DNA of 64,000 nucleotides from JAGVSR01 sp964589785 (GTDB lineage Bacteria > Pseudomonadota > Alphaproteobacteria > Rhizobiales > Hyphomicrobiaceae), in assembly GCA_964589785.1 (NCBI GenBank), contig CAZPUQ010000001.1:620001-684000 (forward strand), written 5' to 3'. Below, piece by piece: positions 1-8,160 of the stretch. The notes under the pieces were generated by a model. The model did no database searches. It was given only the letters and a program-made list of their open reading frames with translations, and was not told the DNA's origin. The position numbers and the translations under genes were made by a program. Numbering within the stretch: the first letter of the stretch is position 1; every line of letters begins with the position of its first letter.

Positions 1-53
1 CCGAACCCGGCGTCGGCCCGACAAAAAGTCCCAGGCTCGACGCCCGGTTCTTC

Positions 54-70
54 TTTATAAACTTTCTAGA
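54..70 (+). promoter_or_regulatory. Candidate Irr box (iron control element) upstream of bacterioferritin
   Basis: The sequence reads TTTATAA-ACT-TTCTAGA, two 7-base arms around a 3-base spacer. The Irr box of Rhizobiales is remembered as TTTAGAA-N3-TTCTAAA, so each arm differs at one base. It lies about 90 bases before the bacterioferritin start in an AT-richer patch. In Rhizobiales, Irr commonly controls iron-storage genes. The regulatory role is inferred. Confidence 0.45.
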
Positions 71-159
71 ATGTGGAATCATCCCCAGTGACGGTGACGG
101 GGTCACCGTTTGCCGGAGGTATCTGGCAACAACATACGGTTGCATTGAGGAGCGGAGCC

Positions 160-651
160 ATGAAAGGCAAGGGCAACAAGGAAATCATCGATATCCTGAA
201 CGAGTCCTTGAAGCTCGAGCTTGGTGCCGTGAACCAGTACTGGCTGCACTATCGCCTGCTGGCAAACTGGGGCTACACGAAGCTCGCCAAGAAGGAGCGG
301 GCGGAGTCGATGGAGGAGATGGTCCACGCGGACCGCATCATCGACCGCATCATCTACCTGGAGGGCTTCCCCAACCTTCAGTACGTCGCCCCCCTCATGA
401 TCGGCGAGCACATCAAGGAAGTCCTGGAGTGCGACCTGAAGGGCGAGCGCATCGCGCTTGAGACCTACGCGCGCGGCCGCGACATCTGCAAAAAGCACGG
501 CGACTACGTGACGATGGGCCTGTTCGAGGACCTGCTGAAGGACGAGGAGGGCCACGAGGACTTCCTCGAGACGCAGCTCGATCTCCTGGCGCGCATCGGC
601 GTCGAGAACTACGGCCTCCTGCAGTCGGATTCGGCTAACGAGGCGGATTGA
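160..651 (+). CDS. bfr: Bacterioferritin
   Basis: Iron-storage protein of 163 residues, the usual size for the family (about 158-161). In this family 24 subunits form a hollow shell; the di-iron centre in each subunit oxidises Fe(II) and haem is bound between subunits. The sequence shows the four-helix pattern: an ELGAVNQY first-helix motif (ferroxidase Glu at 20), MEEMVHAD at 51-58 (Glu53, haem-ligand Met54, His56) and DEEGHEDFLE near the C terminus. The ATG at 160 is chosen because GGAG lies just before it and the protein then begins MKG as typical Bfr does; an upstream in-frame ATG at 73 would add an uncharacteristic leader. It stands alone, with an Irr-like box upstream and a terminator downstream. 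Confidence 0.95.
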   Translation: MKGKGNKEIIDILNESLKLELGAVNQYWLHYRLLANWGYTKLAKKERAESMEEMVHADRIIDRIIYLEGFPNLQYVAPLMIGEHIKEVLECDLKGERIALETYARGRDICKKHGDYVTMGLFEDLLKDEEGHEDFLETQLDLLARIGVENYGLLQSDSANEAD

Positions 652-690
652 CGGTCACTGCGCGGCCGGCGGGGCGGACAGAACGGTTTC

Positions 691-725
691 GGGCCGGACG
701 CGAAGGACGCGTCCGGCCCGTTTTT
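691..725 (+). terminator. Rho-independent terminator after bfr
   Basis: A perfect 12-bp GC-rich stem (691-702 paired with 708-719) around an AAGGA loop is followed by G and five T residues. It begins 39 bases after the bfr stop. On the other strand it could also serve the convergent O-antigen ligase gene ending at 736. Confidence 0.85.
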
Positions 726-735
726 CTGCCGCCGG

Positions 736-2016
736 TCATGGGGCGGCGCTTCGCGGCGCCGACATCAGCCCCCAGATCACGGCCAGCAGCGTGTAGAAGC
801 TGCGCCAGTGGTCGCTGTCGATGATCCAGCCCTCCAGCGCCGTGGCGACGAAGGCCGCGTACGCGATCAGGAACAGCGGGCGCCAAACGGTCGCCTCCAT
901 CGCGTGGCGGAAGCCGAGCACGAGCGTCAGCCCCACGACGATCCAGTAGGCGCCGCCGCCGAGCCAGCCCGCGTTCAGCACGATGCTGAGGAAGACGTTG
1001 TGTACCTCCTCGTGGTGATAGACGGGGGTGAACTGCTGCGCGCCGATGCCGAGCGGATTCGACAGGATCAGGTCGACCGCCTTTTCCTGTCCGCCGAAGC
1101 GTCCGTCGGGTCCCACGTCGTAGCTCTGGGTCAGGCTCGCGCGCTCGGACAGGAGGGCGGCAACGCCGTCGAACTGCAGCGTGACGGCGACGGCGAGCGC
1201 GGCGACGAGCGCACCAAGGCCGGCCAGCGCCACGATGCGCACGCGCTGGGCCGGTCCGGGTGCGGTCACGAAGGCAAGCCAGGTGTAGAGGAGGGTGGCG
1301 AGCGCGAGATTGACCCACGCGCCGCGCGAGAAGCTCAAGAGCACCGCCACAGCGAGAAAGCCCGCGCCCGCGAGCGGCACCCATGCCTGCGCCGGCCGGC
1401 GCGTGATGGCGAGGTGGAGGCAGTAGAGAAACGGCGGCACGAGGAAGGGCCCGAGAACGTTCGGGTCCTTAAAGGTGCCGGCCGCGCGCCCGAACTTGGT
1501 GAAGAGCTCGGTGGCGTCGGCAAACGCGCCCGTGTAGCCGGCAAGGCCGGTCCCGCCCGCAATGAGGGCCGCGACCATCCAGGCGGAGAGGACGAGCCGC
1601 GTGTGCGCCACGGGCCGGCGCGCGATGAACGCGGCGACGACGAACGACACGATGGTGAGGAACAGTGACACGCTCGTGTGGATAAGGCTGTCGGCCATGT
1701 CGCGCGAGACGGTGGCGGCCAGGACGGCGCCGGCCGCGGCCACGAGCCAGATGCTGAGATAGGCCAGCAGCAGCGGAGAGACGCGAACGAGGCCCACCGC
1801 CGGCAGGAGGATCAGGAGACCGGCCGAGAGGACGTCCACAGGGGCGGGCTCGGAGAACACGACGCCGCTCGCCGCGAACGTGATCCAGACGGCCCCGAGC
1901 GACAGGAGATGCGCGGCGCTGCGGGGACGGACGCTCGCCGGCCGTGCGGGCGCATCGCCGGTTCCGTCCCGATAAGGGAAAGCCGCATCCGCAAAAGAGT
2001 GTGCCGCAATCGCCAT
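736..2016 (-). CDS. O-antigen ligase / polymerase family membrane protein
   Basis: A 426-residue polytopic inner-membrane protein of the Wzy_C (O-antigen ligase/polymerase) superfamily, which transfers or polymerises lipid-linked glycans on the periplasmic face. It has about a dozen hydrophobic segments. Family-like landmarks are a GTFKDPNVLG stretch followed by a hydrophobic helix, an SFSRGAW segment, a large periplasmic loop with NPLGIGAQQF, and HNVFLSIVLNAGWLGG near the end. It is the last gene of a minus-strand run (OPX lipoprotein, GT4, sugar-1-P transferase, this gene), so it probably assembles the same EPS. Ligase and polymerase cannot be told apart from sequence alone. Confidence 0.85.
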   Translation of the reverse strand: MAIAAHSFADAAFPYRDGTGDAPARPASVRPRSAAHLLSLGAVWITFAASGVVFSEPAPVDVLSAGLLILLPAVGLVRVSPLLLAYLSIWLVAAAGAVLAATVSRDMADSLIHTSVSLFLTIVSFVVAAFIARRPVAHTRLVLSAWMVAALIAGGTGLAGYTGAFADATELFTKFGRAAGTFKDPNVLGPFLVPPFLYCLHLAITRRPAQAWVPLAGAGFLAVAVLLSFSRGAWVNLALATLLYTWLAFVTAPGPAQRVRIVALAGLGALVAALAVAVTLQFDGVAALLSERASLTQSYDVGPDGRFGGQEKAVDLILSNPLGIGAQQFTPVYHHEEVHNVFLSIVLNAGWLGGGAYWIVVGLTLVLGFRHAMEATVWRPLFLIAYAAFVATALEGWIIDSDHWRSFYTLLAVIWGLMSAPRSAAP

Positions 2017-2101
2017 GGGCCCGTGCTCTCGAAAAGATGGGCGGGCTGTGCAAGGGCCAGGCCGAGTGGGGAGTGGCCCACAGGCCGGACCGCCGGCGGT
2101 T

Positions 2102-3601
2102 TCAGTAGGCGTTCTCGGTCTGCAGCAGCGAGAGCGGGGTCTTCAGGAGAATGTAGAGGTCGAGCAGCAGCGACCAGTTCTCGATGTAGTAGAGGTCGTG
2201 CTCGACGCGCTTCTCGATCTTCTCGGCGGTATCGGTTTCCCCGCGCCAGCCGTGAATCTGCGCCCAGCCCGTGATGCCGGGCTTCACCTTGTGGCGTGCG
2301 AAGTAGCCGTCGACGACCTCGTCATAGAGCCGGTTGTCGGCCTTGGCGGAGAGCGCGTGCGGGCGGGGTCCGACAAGGGACAGGCTGCCGTTCAGCACGT
2401 TGAAGAGTTGCGGCAGCTCGTCGAGGCTCGTCTTGCGGATGATGCGGCCCACTCTCGTGACGCGCGGATCGTCCTTGGTGACGAGCCTCGAGGCCCTCGC
2501 ATCGCAGCGGTCGGCATACATTGAGCGGAACTTGAACACCTCGATCAGCTCGTTGTTGAAGCCGTACCGCTTCTGCTTGAAGAGGACGGGGCCGCGGCTG
2601 TCGAGGCGGATGGCGAGCGCGACGGCCGCCATGACAGGGGCGAGGAAAAGAAGGGCGAGCGCCGCAACCATCTTGTCGAACAGGAACTTTGCGACCGTGC
2701 CCCAGTCCGCGATCGGCTTGTCGTAGAGGTCGATCATGGCGACGGAGCCGACGTGGCTGTAGGTCTTGGGCGAGAAGCGAATAGCGGTCGCCCGCGCCGG
2801 CAGCTTGATGTCCGCGGGCAGCACCGAAAGCCGCTTGACGATCTCGGACAGGCGCTTCTCGGCGGCGACGGGCAGAGCGACGATCACGAGGTCGATACGG
2901 CTGTCGCGGCCGAGCGCGAGCAGCTCCTTGAGGCCGCCGAGGCGCGGATAGCCGGCGATGAGGCGGGGCGCGCGGCCCTCCTCGTCGCGGTCGTCGAAGA
3001 TCCCGGAGATGCGGATGTCGATGCCGGCATCGGTCTCGAGCTGGGCGATGAGCTCTTCGGAGACGGCGCCCGCGCCATAGATGACGGCGCGGCGGTAGAG
3101 CCGGCCCTGGCGGGCCCACGACCGCACCAGATGCGTGAGCGCGGCACGCCAGGCGACGAGCGACAGGCCGCCAAGCGCCAGCCAGAGTGCGAGCCAGACC
3201 CGCGAATACTCGTGTGCGCTCTTCAAGAAAATGAGCCCCGCGGCGATAAGGCTCAGCGTGGCGCCCCAGCCGAGCAGCACGCGGGGCAGTTGCGCGAGGA
3301 AGGAGGAGAAGCGCGACGCCTCGTAGAGGCCGAGGTTCTGGAAGACGCCGACCGTCAGCACGCCGCCGGTCGCGAGCAGGAGAACGTAGTCGGCGTCGCG
3401 GGTGACGATCGGCTCGCTGACGTAGAGGAGGGCGAGGGCCAGGCCGACGATGCCGATGATGGCGGCGTCGGCAAGGCGGACGGCGGCCTCCAGAACGCGC
3501 TGCGAGACAAGGCTGCCTTCGTCCATGCGCCAACTGTCGGCAAGACGCGGGATGCGCGGGATCTCGATGGCGGCGGAGGCATAGGCGGCTGCGGCGGGCA
3601 T
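2102..3601 (-). CDS. Undecaprenyl-phosphate sugar-1-phosphate transferase (WcaJ/ExoY type)
   Basis: Initiating enzyme for EPS: it moves a hexose-1-phosphate, usually glucose, from UDP-sugar to undecaprenyl phosphate. At 499 residues it has the long polyisoprenyl-phosphate hexose-1-P transferase layout: four N-terminal membrane segments, a cytosolic CoA-binding-like domain, one further hydrophobic segment and the C-terminal catalytic domain. Catalytic-domain signatures are KFRSMY, the TSLDELPQLFNVL block, SLVGPRPHA and VKPGITGWAQIHGWRGET. It lies between the GT4 gene and the ligase/polymerase gene in the same orientation. A second such enzyme is encoded at 54552-56012, so the two EPS loci have separate initiators. 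The sugar is inferred from the family. Confidence 0.93.
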   Translation of the reverse strand: MPAAAAYASAAIEIPRIPRLADSWRMDEGSLVSQRVLEAAVRLADAAIIGIVGLALALLYVSEPIVTRDADYVLLLATGGVLTVGVFQNLGLYEASRFSSFLAQLPRVLLGWGATLSLIAAGLIFLKSAHEYSRVWLALWLALGGLSLVAWRAALTHLVRSWARQGRLYRRAVIYGAGAVSEELIAQLETDAGIDIRISGIFDDRDEEGRAPRLIAGYPRLGGLKELLALGRDSRIDLVIVALPVAAEKRLSEIVKRLSVLPADIKLPARATAIRFSPKTYSHVGSVAMIDLYDKPIADWGTVAKFLFDKMVAALALLFLAPVMAAVALAIRLDSRGPVLFKQKRYGFNNELIEVFKFRSMYADRCDARASRLVTKDDPRVTRVGRIIRKTSLDELPQLFNVLNGSLSLVGPRPHALSAKADNRLYDEVVDGYFARHKVKPGITGWAQIHGWRGETDTAEKIEKRVEHDLYYIENWSLLLDLYILLKTPLSLLQTENAY

Positions 3602-3716
3602 GTCGGATCAGATGCTCAAGGTGTGACGAACGCACCTGAAGAAGCATCGCCCGTGCCATCGTGCGGGAGAGCACCGACGTCGGATCGTCAGCCAAGGCAG
3701 GATGGTAAAGAACCGG

Positions 3717-4850
3717 TTAACGGGACGCCGTGAGCCCGTAGAAATCGACGATATCGGCCGTCATGCGGGTGACGGTGAAGCGCCGGCCGACGGCGTCTCG
3801 CAGGAGCCCGGCACGGGACCGCGCCGCGCCGAGGTCGAGAAGGGCCGTCCGCATATGGTCCGCCAGCGCCCTATCGTCTCCGCATGGGACAAGCTCGGTG
3901 TCCGTGCCGGCGACGATCTCGGGAATGCCGCCGACATCCGTCGCGACGAGCGGCAGGCCCGCCGCCGCCCCTTCCAGCACAACATAAGGAAAGCTCTCCT
4001 TGAGGGAGGGCACGACGAGCACCCGCCCGAGAGCGAAGGCATCTGCGGCCGGCATGGCACCGGCGAAGCGGACGACCGGGTCGAGGCCAAGGCGGCTGGC
4101 AAGCGATCGGAAGGCATCGCCGTGGGGTCCCGAGCCGACGAGAACGGCAGTCGTCGGACGCTCGTCGTTGAGGCGCCGCAGGGCACGCAGGAGAACATCG
4201 ACGCCCTTGAGGTCGCGCAGCTCCCCGACGAACACGACGTCGGCGGCGTCCGCCCGCGGCACGTGCGGGGCGAAATCGGCCGGCTGCAGCCCGTTGGGGA
4301 TGACGCGCTCGGGGATCGCGAGGCGGCCGATTTGCCCCGCGAACGCCCGGCGGGCGAAGTCGCTCTCGAAGATCACGCCGCTCGTCCACCCGGCGAGAAT
4401 CCGCTCCAGGCGGTGGTAGATGCGCCCTTCGACGGAACGCGCGGGAAAGTTCAGCGTGCCGCCGTGCGGTGTGTAGAAGACCTTCACGGACCGGCCGTTT
4501 GCCGGGCGAAGACGGCGGCCCGCCAGCCGCGCGTAGGCGCCGCCCTTGGCACCGTGACCGTGCAAGACATCGACGGAGAGAGAGCGTGCGTGTCTCGCCA
4601 CGGCGCCGGCCGCCTTGAGGTCGCCGAGGCCCGGCTTGCGGCTCATGGGCACCAGCTTCAGCCCAAGGGCGAGCTTGTCGGTCATTGCCGCGAAGCGTCG
4701 TCCGGTCAGGGCGTCGGAGGCATTGGCATCGGCAAGGATCCCAACGTCGTGGCCGAGGGCTGCCTGCTCGGCGGCAAGATCGAGGACGTGCCGGAACAGC
4801 CCGCCGACCGGCGCGCGCATGCAATGCAGGATGCGAAGGCGCTGGGTCAC
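3717..4850 (-). CDS. Glycosyltransferase family 4
   Basis: A 377-residue GT-B fold, GT4-type retaining glycosyltransferase, cytosolic or membrane-peripheral, expected to add a sugar to the lipid-linked EPS precursor. The N terminus has the Rossmann strand RILHCMRAPVGGLFRHVLDLA. The C-terminal domain carries VVFVGELRDLKGVDVLLRAL, the nucleotide-sugar-binding region VVPSLKESFPYVVLEGAAAGLPLVATDVGGIPEI with its E-x7-E pattern, and a final helix. It follows the OPX gene after 43 bp and precedes the sugar-1-P transferase, all on the minus strand. The donor and acceptor cannot be read from the sequence. Confidence 0.9.
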   Translation of the reverse strand: MTQRLRILHCMRAPVGGLFRHVLDLAAEQAALGHDVGILADANASDALTGRRFAAMTDKLALGLKLVPMSRKPGLGDLKAAGAVARHARSLSVDVLHGHGAKGGAYARLAGRRLRPANGRSVKVFYTPHGGTLNFPARSVEGRIYHRLERILAGWTSGVIFESDFARRAFAGQIGRLAIPERVIPNGLQPADFAPHVPRADAADVVFVGELRDLKGVDVLLRALRRLNDERPTTAVLVGSGPHGDAFRSLASRLGLDPVVRFAGAMPAADAFALGRVLVVPSLKESFPYVVLEGAAAGLPLVATDVGGIPEIVAGTDTELVPCGDDRALADHMRTALLDLGAARSRAGLLRDAVGRRFTVTRMTADIVDFYGLTASR

Positions 4851-4893
4851 GGACGTTTCAACCGGGTCGGGGCTGAGGGCATCGGGGCTGATG

Positions 4894-5616
4894 TCAGAAG
4901 AACCGCTCGTACACGAACACCGTGTCGCCCGGCCTGATGGTGTAGTCGGCTGGCGCCATGATCTGCTCGACGAAGCCGTTGGTGCGCCGGGTGACGCGGA
5001 AGGTCCGCGTGCTGCCGCGCTCGGAGAGGCCGCCCGCGATGGCGATCGCGGTCTCGATCGTCATCCCCGAGACGAACGGATACTGCCCGGCGGTTTTCAC
5101 CTCGCCGTGGATGAAGAACGGACGGTTCTGCTGGATGTCGACGGTCACCTGCGGGTCGCGCACGAAATCGCTGGCGAGGCGAGCGGAGATCGCGGCTTCG
5201 AGGTCGCGCGTCGTCAGGCCCCGCGCCCTCACCTGTCCGATCAAGGGGACGGTGATGAAGCCCTCGTGGTCGACCGTGTAGCCGCGCGAGAGGTTCGGCT
5301 GGCCGTAGACGAACACACGCAGCTTGTCGGCCGTATCGAGGAGGTAGGGGCCATCCGCATCGGCGACGGCGTGCGGGCCGGCTGGAAAGCCAGCCGGCAG
5401 GATCTGGGGCTCCCCGTAGGCGACGGTTTCGGCAACCTCGACCGTGGTGGGCCAGTCGCCCGCGGGCGCAGCCACGCCCACGCCGTAATCGGGCAGCGTG
5501 AATTCGGGACTGCCCGCGCAACCCGACAGCAGCGGCGCCGCGGCGAGCCATACGAGGCCGACAAGAGCCGATGTCATACGAGACGGCATGAGGGACTTTC
5601 CATTCGCATACGGCAC
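4894..5616 (-). CDS. Polysaccharide export (OPX/Wza-like) lipoprotein
   Basis: Outer-membrane polysaccharide export protein of 240 residues. It begins with a lipoprotein signal (hydrophobic run ending LLSGC, lipid-acceptor Cys33 if translation starts at 5616). A Poly_export domain follows (roughly 85-170; LDTADKLRVFVYGQPNLSRG) and then one SLBB domain (FFIHGEVKTAGQYPFVSGMTIETAIAIAGG). It is short for the family, lacking the extra SLBB repeats and C-terminal helix of E. coli Wza, like many rhizobial homologues. Alternative ATG starts at 5589 and 5577 would keep the signal peptide. It heads the minus-strand EPS operon and is divergent from the Wzc-like gene at 5790; the 173-bp gap between them must hold both promoters. 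Confidence 0.92.
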   Translation of the reverse strand: MPYANGKSLMPSRMTSALVGLVWLAAAPLLSGCAGSPEFTLPDYGVGVAAPAGDWPTTVEVAETVAYGEPQILPAGFPAGPHAVADADGPYLLDTADKLRVFVYGQPNLSRGYTVDHEGFITVPLIGQVRARGLTTRDLEAAISARLASDFVRDPQVTVDIQQNRPFFIHGEVKTAGQYPFVSGMTIETAIAIAGGLSERGSTRTFRVTRRTNGFVEQIMAPADYTIRPGDTVFVYERFF

Positions 5617-5789
5617 ACCAATTCGGTGTACCGGGATGAGGTTAACAAACGCTCACCGGTCGTCCCGCGCCGGAACGGTTAAGGGATTGCTTACCGGCGT
5701 TCCGCTCTAATGCGGACGCATGCGACTCGGCGGCACGCGCGCCGGCCGAGCCGTGCCGGTCATCCGTTGCCCCTTTTCTCCGTAGGACC

Positions 5790-8012
5790 ATGTCGAACGC
5801 CTCGCCTGACAATATCGAGTTGAGCGCCGTTTTCGCCGCCGTCAGGAAACGCGTTCCCCGCCTCCTCGTGCTCTCCGGGCTCATCGGCGCGCTCACCTTC
5901 TTCGGCCTCGGCCTTGCGGCGCCCCGCTACCAGTCCGAGGCCGAGCTCGTCGTGTCGGCCAAGGGCATCAGCGATCCGTTCGCCTCGCCGCGCAAGGATG
6001 GCGGCGGCTCCGACGCCGTCAGCGTCCGCATGGACAAGGAGGCGGTGAACACGCACGTGCGCGCGCTCCTCTCGCCCGAGCTCGGCGCGCACATCGCGGC
6101 CGACCTGAAGCTCGCCGGGCGGCCCGAGTTCAACCCCGCGCTTGGCCCCGTCGATACGCTCGGTCGCGTCCTGCGCCTCGTCGGCATCGGCATGCCGCGG
6201 GCCGGCGAGAGCGAGCAGGACCGGGTGCTGAACCGCTTTTTCGAGCGCCTCGAGGTCTACTCGCCGAAGGAAAGCCGCGCCATCGCCATCCGCTTCACGT
6301 CGAACGACGCCGCCCTGGCCGCCGACGTGCCGAACGCCCTGGCGGAAGCCTATCGGCGCTCGCTGGCCGAGCAGAGCATCGTCGAGACGGACGAGGTGCA
6401 GCAGGCGCTCGCGCCCAAGATCGACAGGCTGAAGGCGGAGGTCGTCGCGGCCGACGCGGCGGTGGAGAGGTTTCGCGGCGAGGCGGACATCTTCAAGGGC
6501 GGACAGCAGGCGACGGGCCTCAACGAGCAGCAGCTTGCCGAGCTGACGGCCGAGCTGTCGCGCGCCCGGGCCGCCAAGAGCGACGTCGATGCGCGCCTGC
6601 GCGCCGCGCGCGAGCTGATGAAGGCGGGCAACGGCGATGCCATCCCCGAGGTGCAGCGGTCGCCGCTGATGCAGGCCGTCGTGCAGCAGAGGGTCCGCCT
6701 CGAGCGGCAGATCTCGGAGCTCTCCGTCACGCTGCTGCCGGGCCATCCGCGCATGCGCCAGCTCAACGCCGATCTGGCCGGGCTCAAGAAGCAGATCGCG
6801 GCCGAGGTGGCCAAGGTCGTCGACAGCCTCGACAAGGAGGCGACGGCGGCGTCCTTGCGTGTCGATGCGGTGAAGAACGACATCGCCAGCGTGAAATCGC
6901 GTGTCGTCGATCGCGGGCCGGACGAGGTGAAGCTGCGCCAGCTCGAGACGGAGGCGCAGGCGAAGCGCGCGGAGCTGGAACGGCTGCAGGCGCAGTTCGA
7001 GGCCAACCGCGCCAAGGCCGACAGCCGCGCCGTGCCGGTCGAGGCCAAGATCGTCAGCCGCGCGCGGGCTGCGAGCATTCCCGTCTTCCCGAGGAAAGGG
7101 CCGTTCGCGGCGCTGGCCGCCTTCGCGACGCTCCTGTTCGGCCTCGCCATCACGATCACGCGCGCCTTGCTCGCAGGGGCCCGTCCGCCCGCATCCGCAG
7201 CCGTCGGCGACGCGGATCGAGGGTCGGGTCGCAGGCTGCCCCCGGTCCTCGAACGCACCGAGCCCGTGCTTGCCGCGGCGTCCGCCGCCCATGTCCCGGA
7301 CGCACCGGACGGTCCAGCCGCCAATCCGGCAGCCCCGCTGCCCGTCACCGCCGATGATGTCGTCCGCGTCGGTACGATCGGCGCCATTGCCCGCCGGCTG
7401 TCGAGCCGGGCGTCCGGCGGCGGCTATCGCACGCTGATTGCGGGCGAGACCGACCTCATGGGCGTCAGCACGCATGCCATCGAGCTCGCCAAGGCGCTGA
7501 GCGAGTTCGGCCAAAGCGTCATCCTCATCGACTGGGCGCCCGAGGGCGACGGTCTCGCGCACGCGATGAGCCTGCCGCCGTCGGCGGGCATCTCCGATCT
7601 TCTCGCGGGCGAGGCGGGTTTCGAGCAGGTCGTGAGGCGGCTGCCGGACAGCGACGCCCACCTCATTGCCGCCGGCGCACCCGACGCCGGCCTCGCCGTG
7701 GGCCCCGATCCCGACCGTCTCAATCTGGTGCTGGATGCGCTCGACGAGGCCTACGACCAGATCATCGTCGCGGGCCGCTACATTTCCGCGCGGACGTTCT
7801 TCGAGAGCATCGAAGGCCGCGTCGACTGCGGCGTGATCGTCGCCGACACCGGCCGCATTGGCGCGGCGCTCCGCGACCCGCCCGGCAGCTACCTGGGCTT
7901 CGAGGTCGCCGACATCGATCTCATCCGCTTCGACAGGCAACACGCAGCCGCCTCCTCCTCGCAGCGCGTTGCGCGTGCCACCGGCCGTCCGGTGACGAGT
8001 CAGGCCGGCTAA
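5790..8012 (+). CDS. Wzc/GumC-like chain-length co-polymerase with degenerate BY-kinase domain
   Basis: A 740-residue polysaccharide co-polymerase (PCP-2a). It has an N-terminal membrane helix (about 24-44), a Wzz domain, a long periplasmic coiled coil (about 200-410) and a second membrane helix (about 439-463), followed by a cytosolic domain laid out like a bacterial tyrosine kinase. The coiled coil includes the family motif LLPGHPRM. The kinase domain is eroded: the expected P-loop GPGEGKST is replaced by AGETDLMGVS (about 551-560), with no Lys, the Walker A' strand reads VILIDWAPEGDG instead of VLLIDADLR, and there is no C-terminal Tyr cluster. It probably acts in chain-length control and export without phosphorylating. 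It is divergently paired with the OPX gene and should work with it. Confidence 0.88.
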   Translation: MSNASPDNIELSAVFAAVRKRVPRLLVLSGLIGALTFFGLGLAAPRYQSEAELVVSAKGISDPFASPRKDGGGSDAVSVRMDKEAVNTHVRALLSPELGAHIAADLKLAGRPEFNPALGPVDTLGRVLRLVGIGMPRAGESEQDRVLNRFFERLEVYSPKESRAIAIRFTSNDAALAADVPNALAEAYRRSLAEQSIVETDEVQQALAPKIDRLKAEVVAADAAVERFRGEADIFKGGQQATGLNEQQLAELTAELSRARAAKSDVDARLRAARELMKAGNGDAIPEVQRSPLMQAVVQQRVRLERQISELSVTLLPGHPRMRQLNADLAGLKKQIAAEVAKVVDSLDKEATAASLRVDAVKNDIASVKSRVVDRGPDEVKLRQLETEAQAKRAELERLQAQFEANRAKADSRAVPVEAKIVSRARAASIPVFPRKGPFAALAAFATLLFGLAITITRALLAGARPPASAAVGDADRGSGRRLPPVLERTEPVLAAASAAHVPDAPDGPAANPAAPLPVTADDVVRVGTIGAIARRLSSRASGGGYRTLIAGETDLMGVSTHAIELAKALSEFGQSVILIDWAPEGDGLAHAMSLPPSAGISDLLAGEAGFEQVVRRLPDSDAHLIAAGAPDAGLAVGPDPDRLNLVLDALDEAYDQIIVAGRYISARTFFESIEGRVDCGVIVADTGRIGAALRDPPGSYLGFEVADIDLIRFDRQHAAASSSQRVARATGRPVTSQAG

Positions 8013-8160
8013 GCCCGCCGGTGCGGGCCGTTCCCCTCAGTCCGGTTAACCCTTTCGGTTAAGTTGCGCGCCTGCTGGTCCGCCCGGCCCGTCGCCTAGC
8101 ACGAGCCTTGCGAGGGGATGGCGTCGCTCCGCTCCAACGGGGCAACGTCGCATAGACCCG

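Noticed and set aside
5760..7943. A 727-codon open frame antisense to the Wzc-like gene
   Set aside because: It is the mirror of a GC-rich coding frame. It has low-complexity Arg/Ala/Gly-rich sequence, no recognisable domain and no ribosome binding site, while the plus-strand frame encodes a clear Wzz/kinase-like protein.
8043..8062. CtrA box at the double GGTTAA upstream of the first deacetylase
   Set aside because: The two TTAA halves are nine bases apart, not seven, so it does not meet the CtrA consensus.
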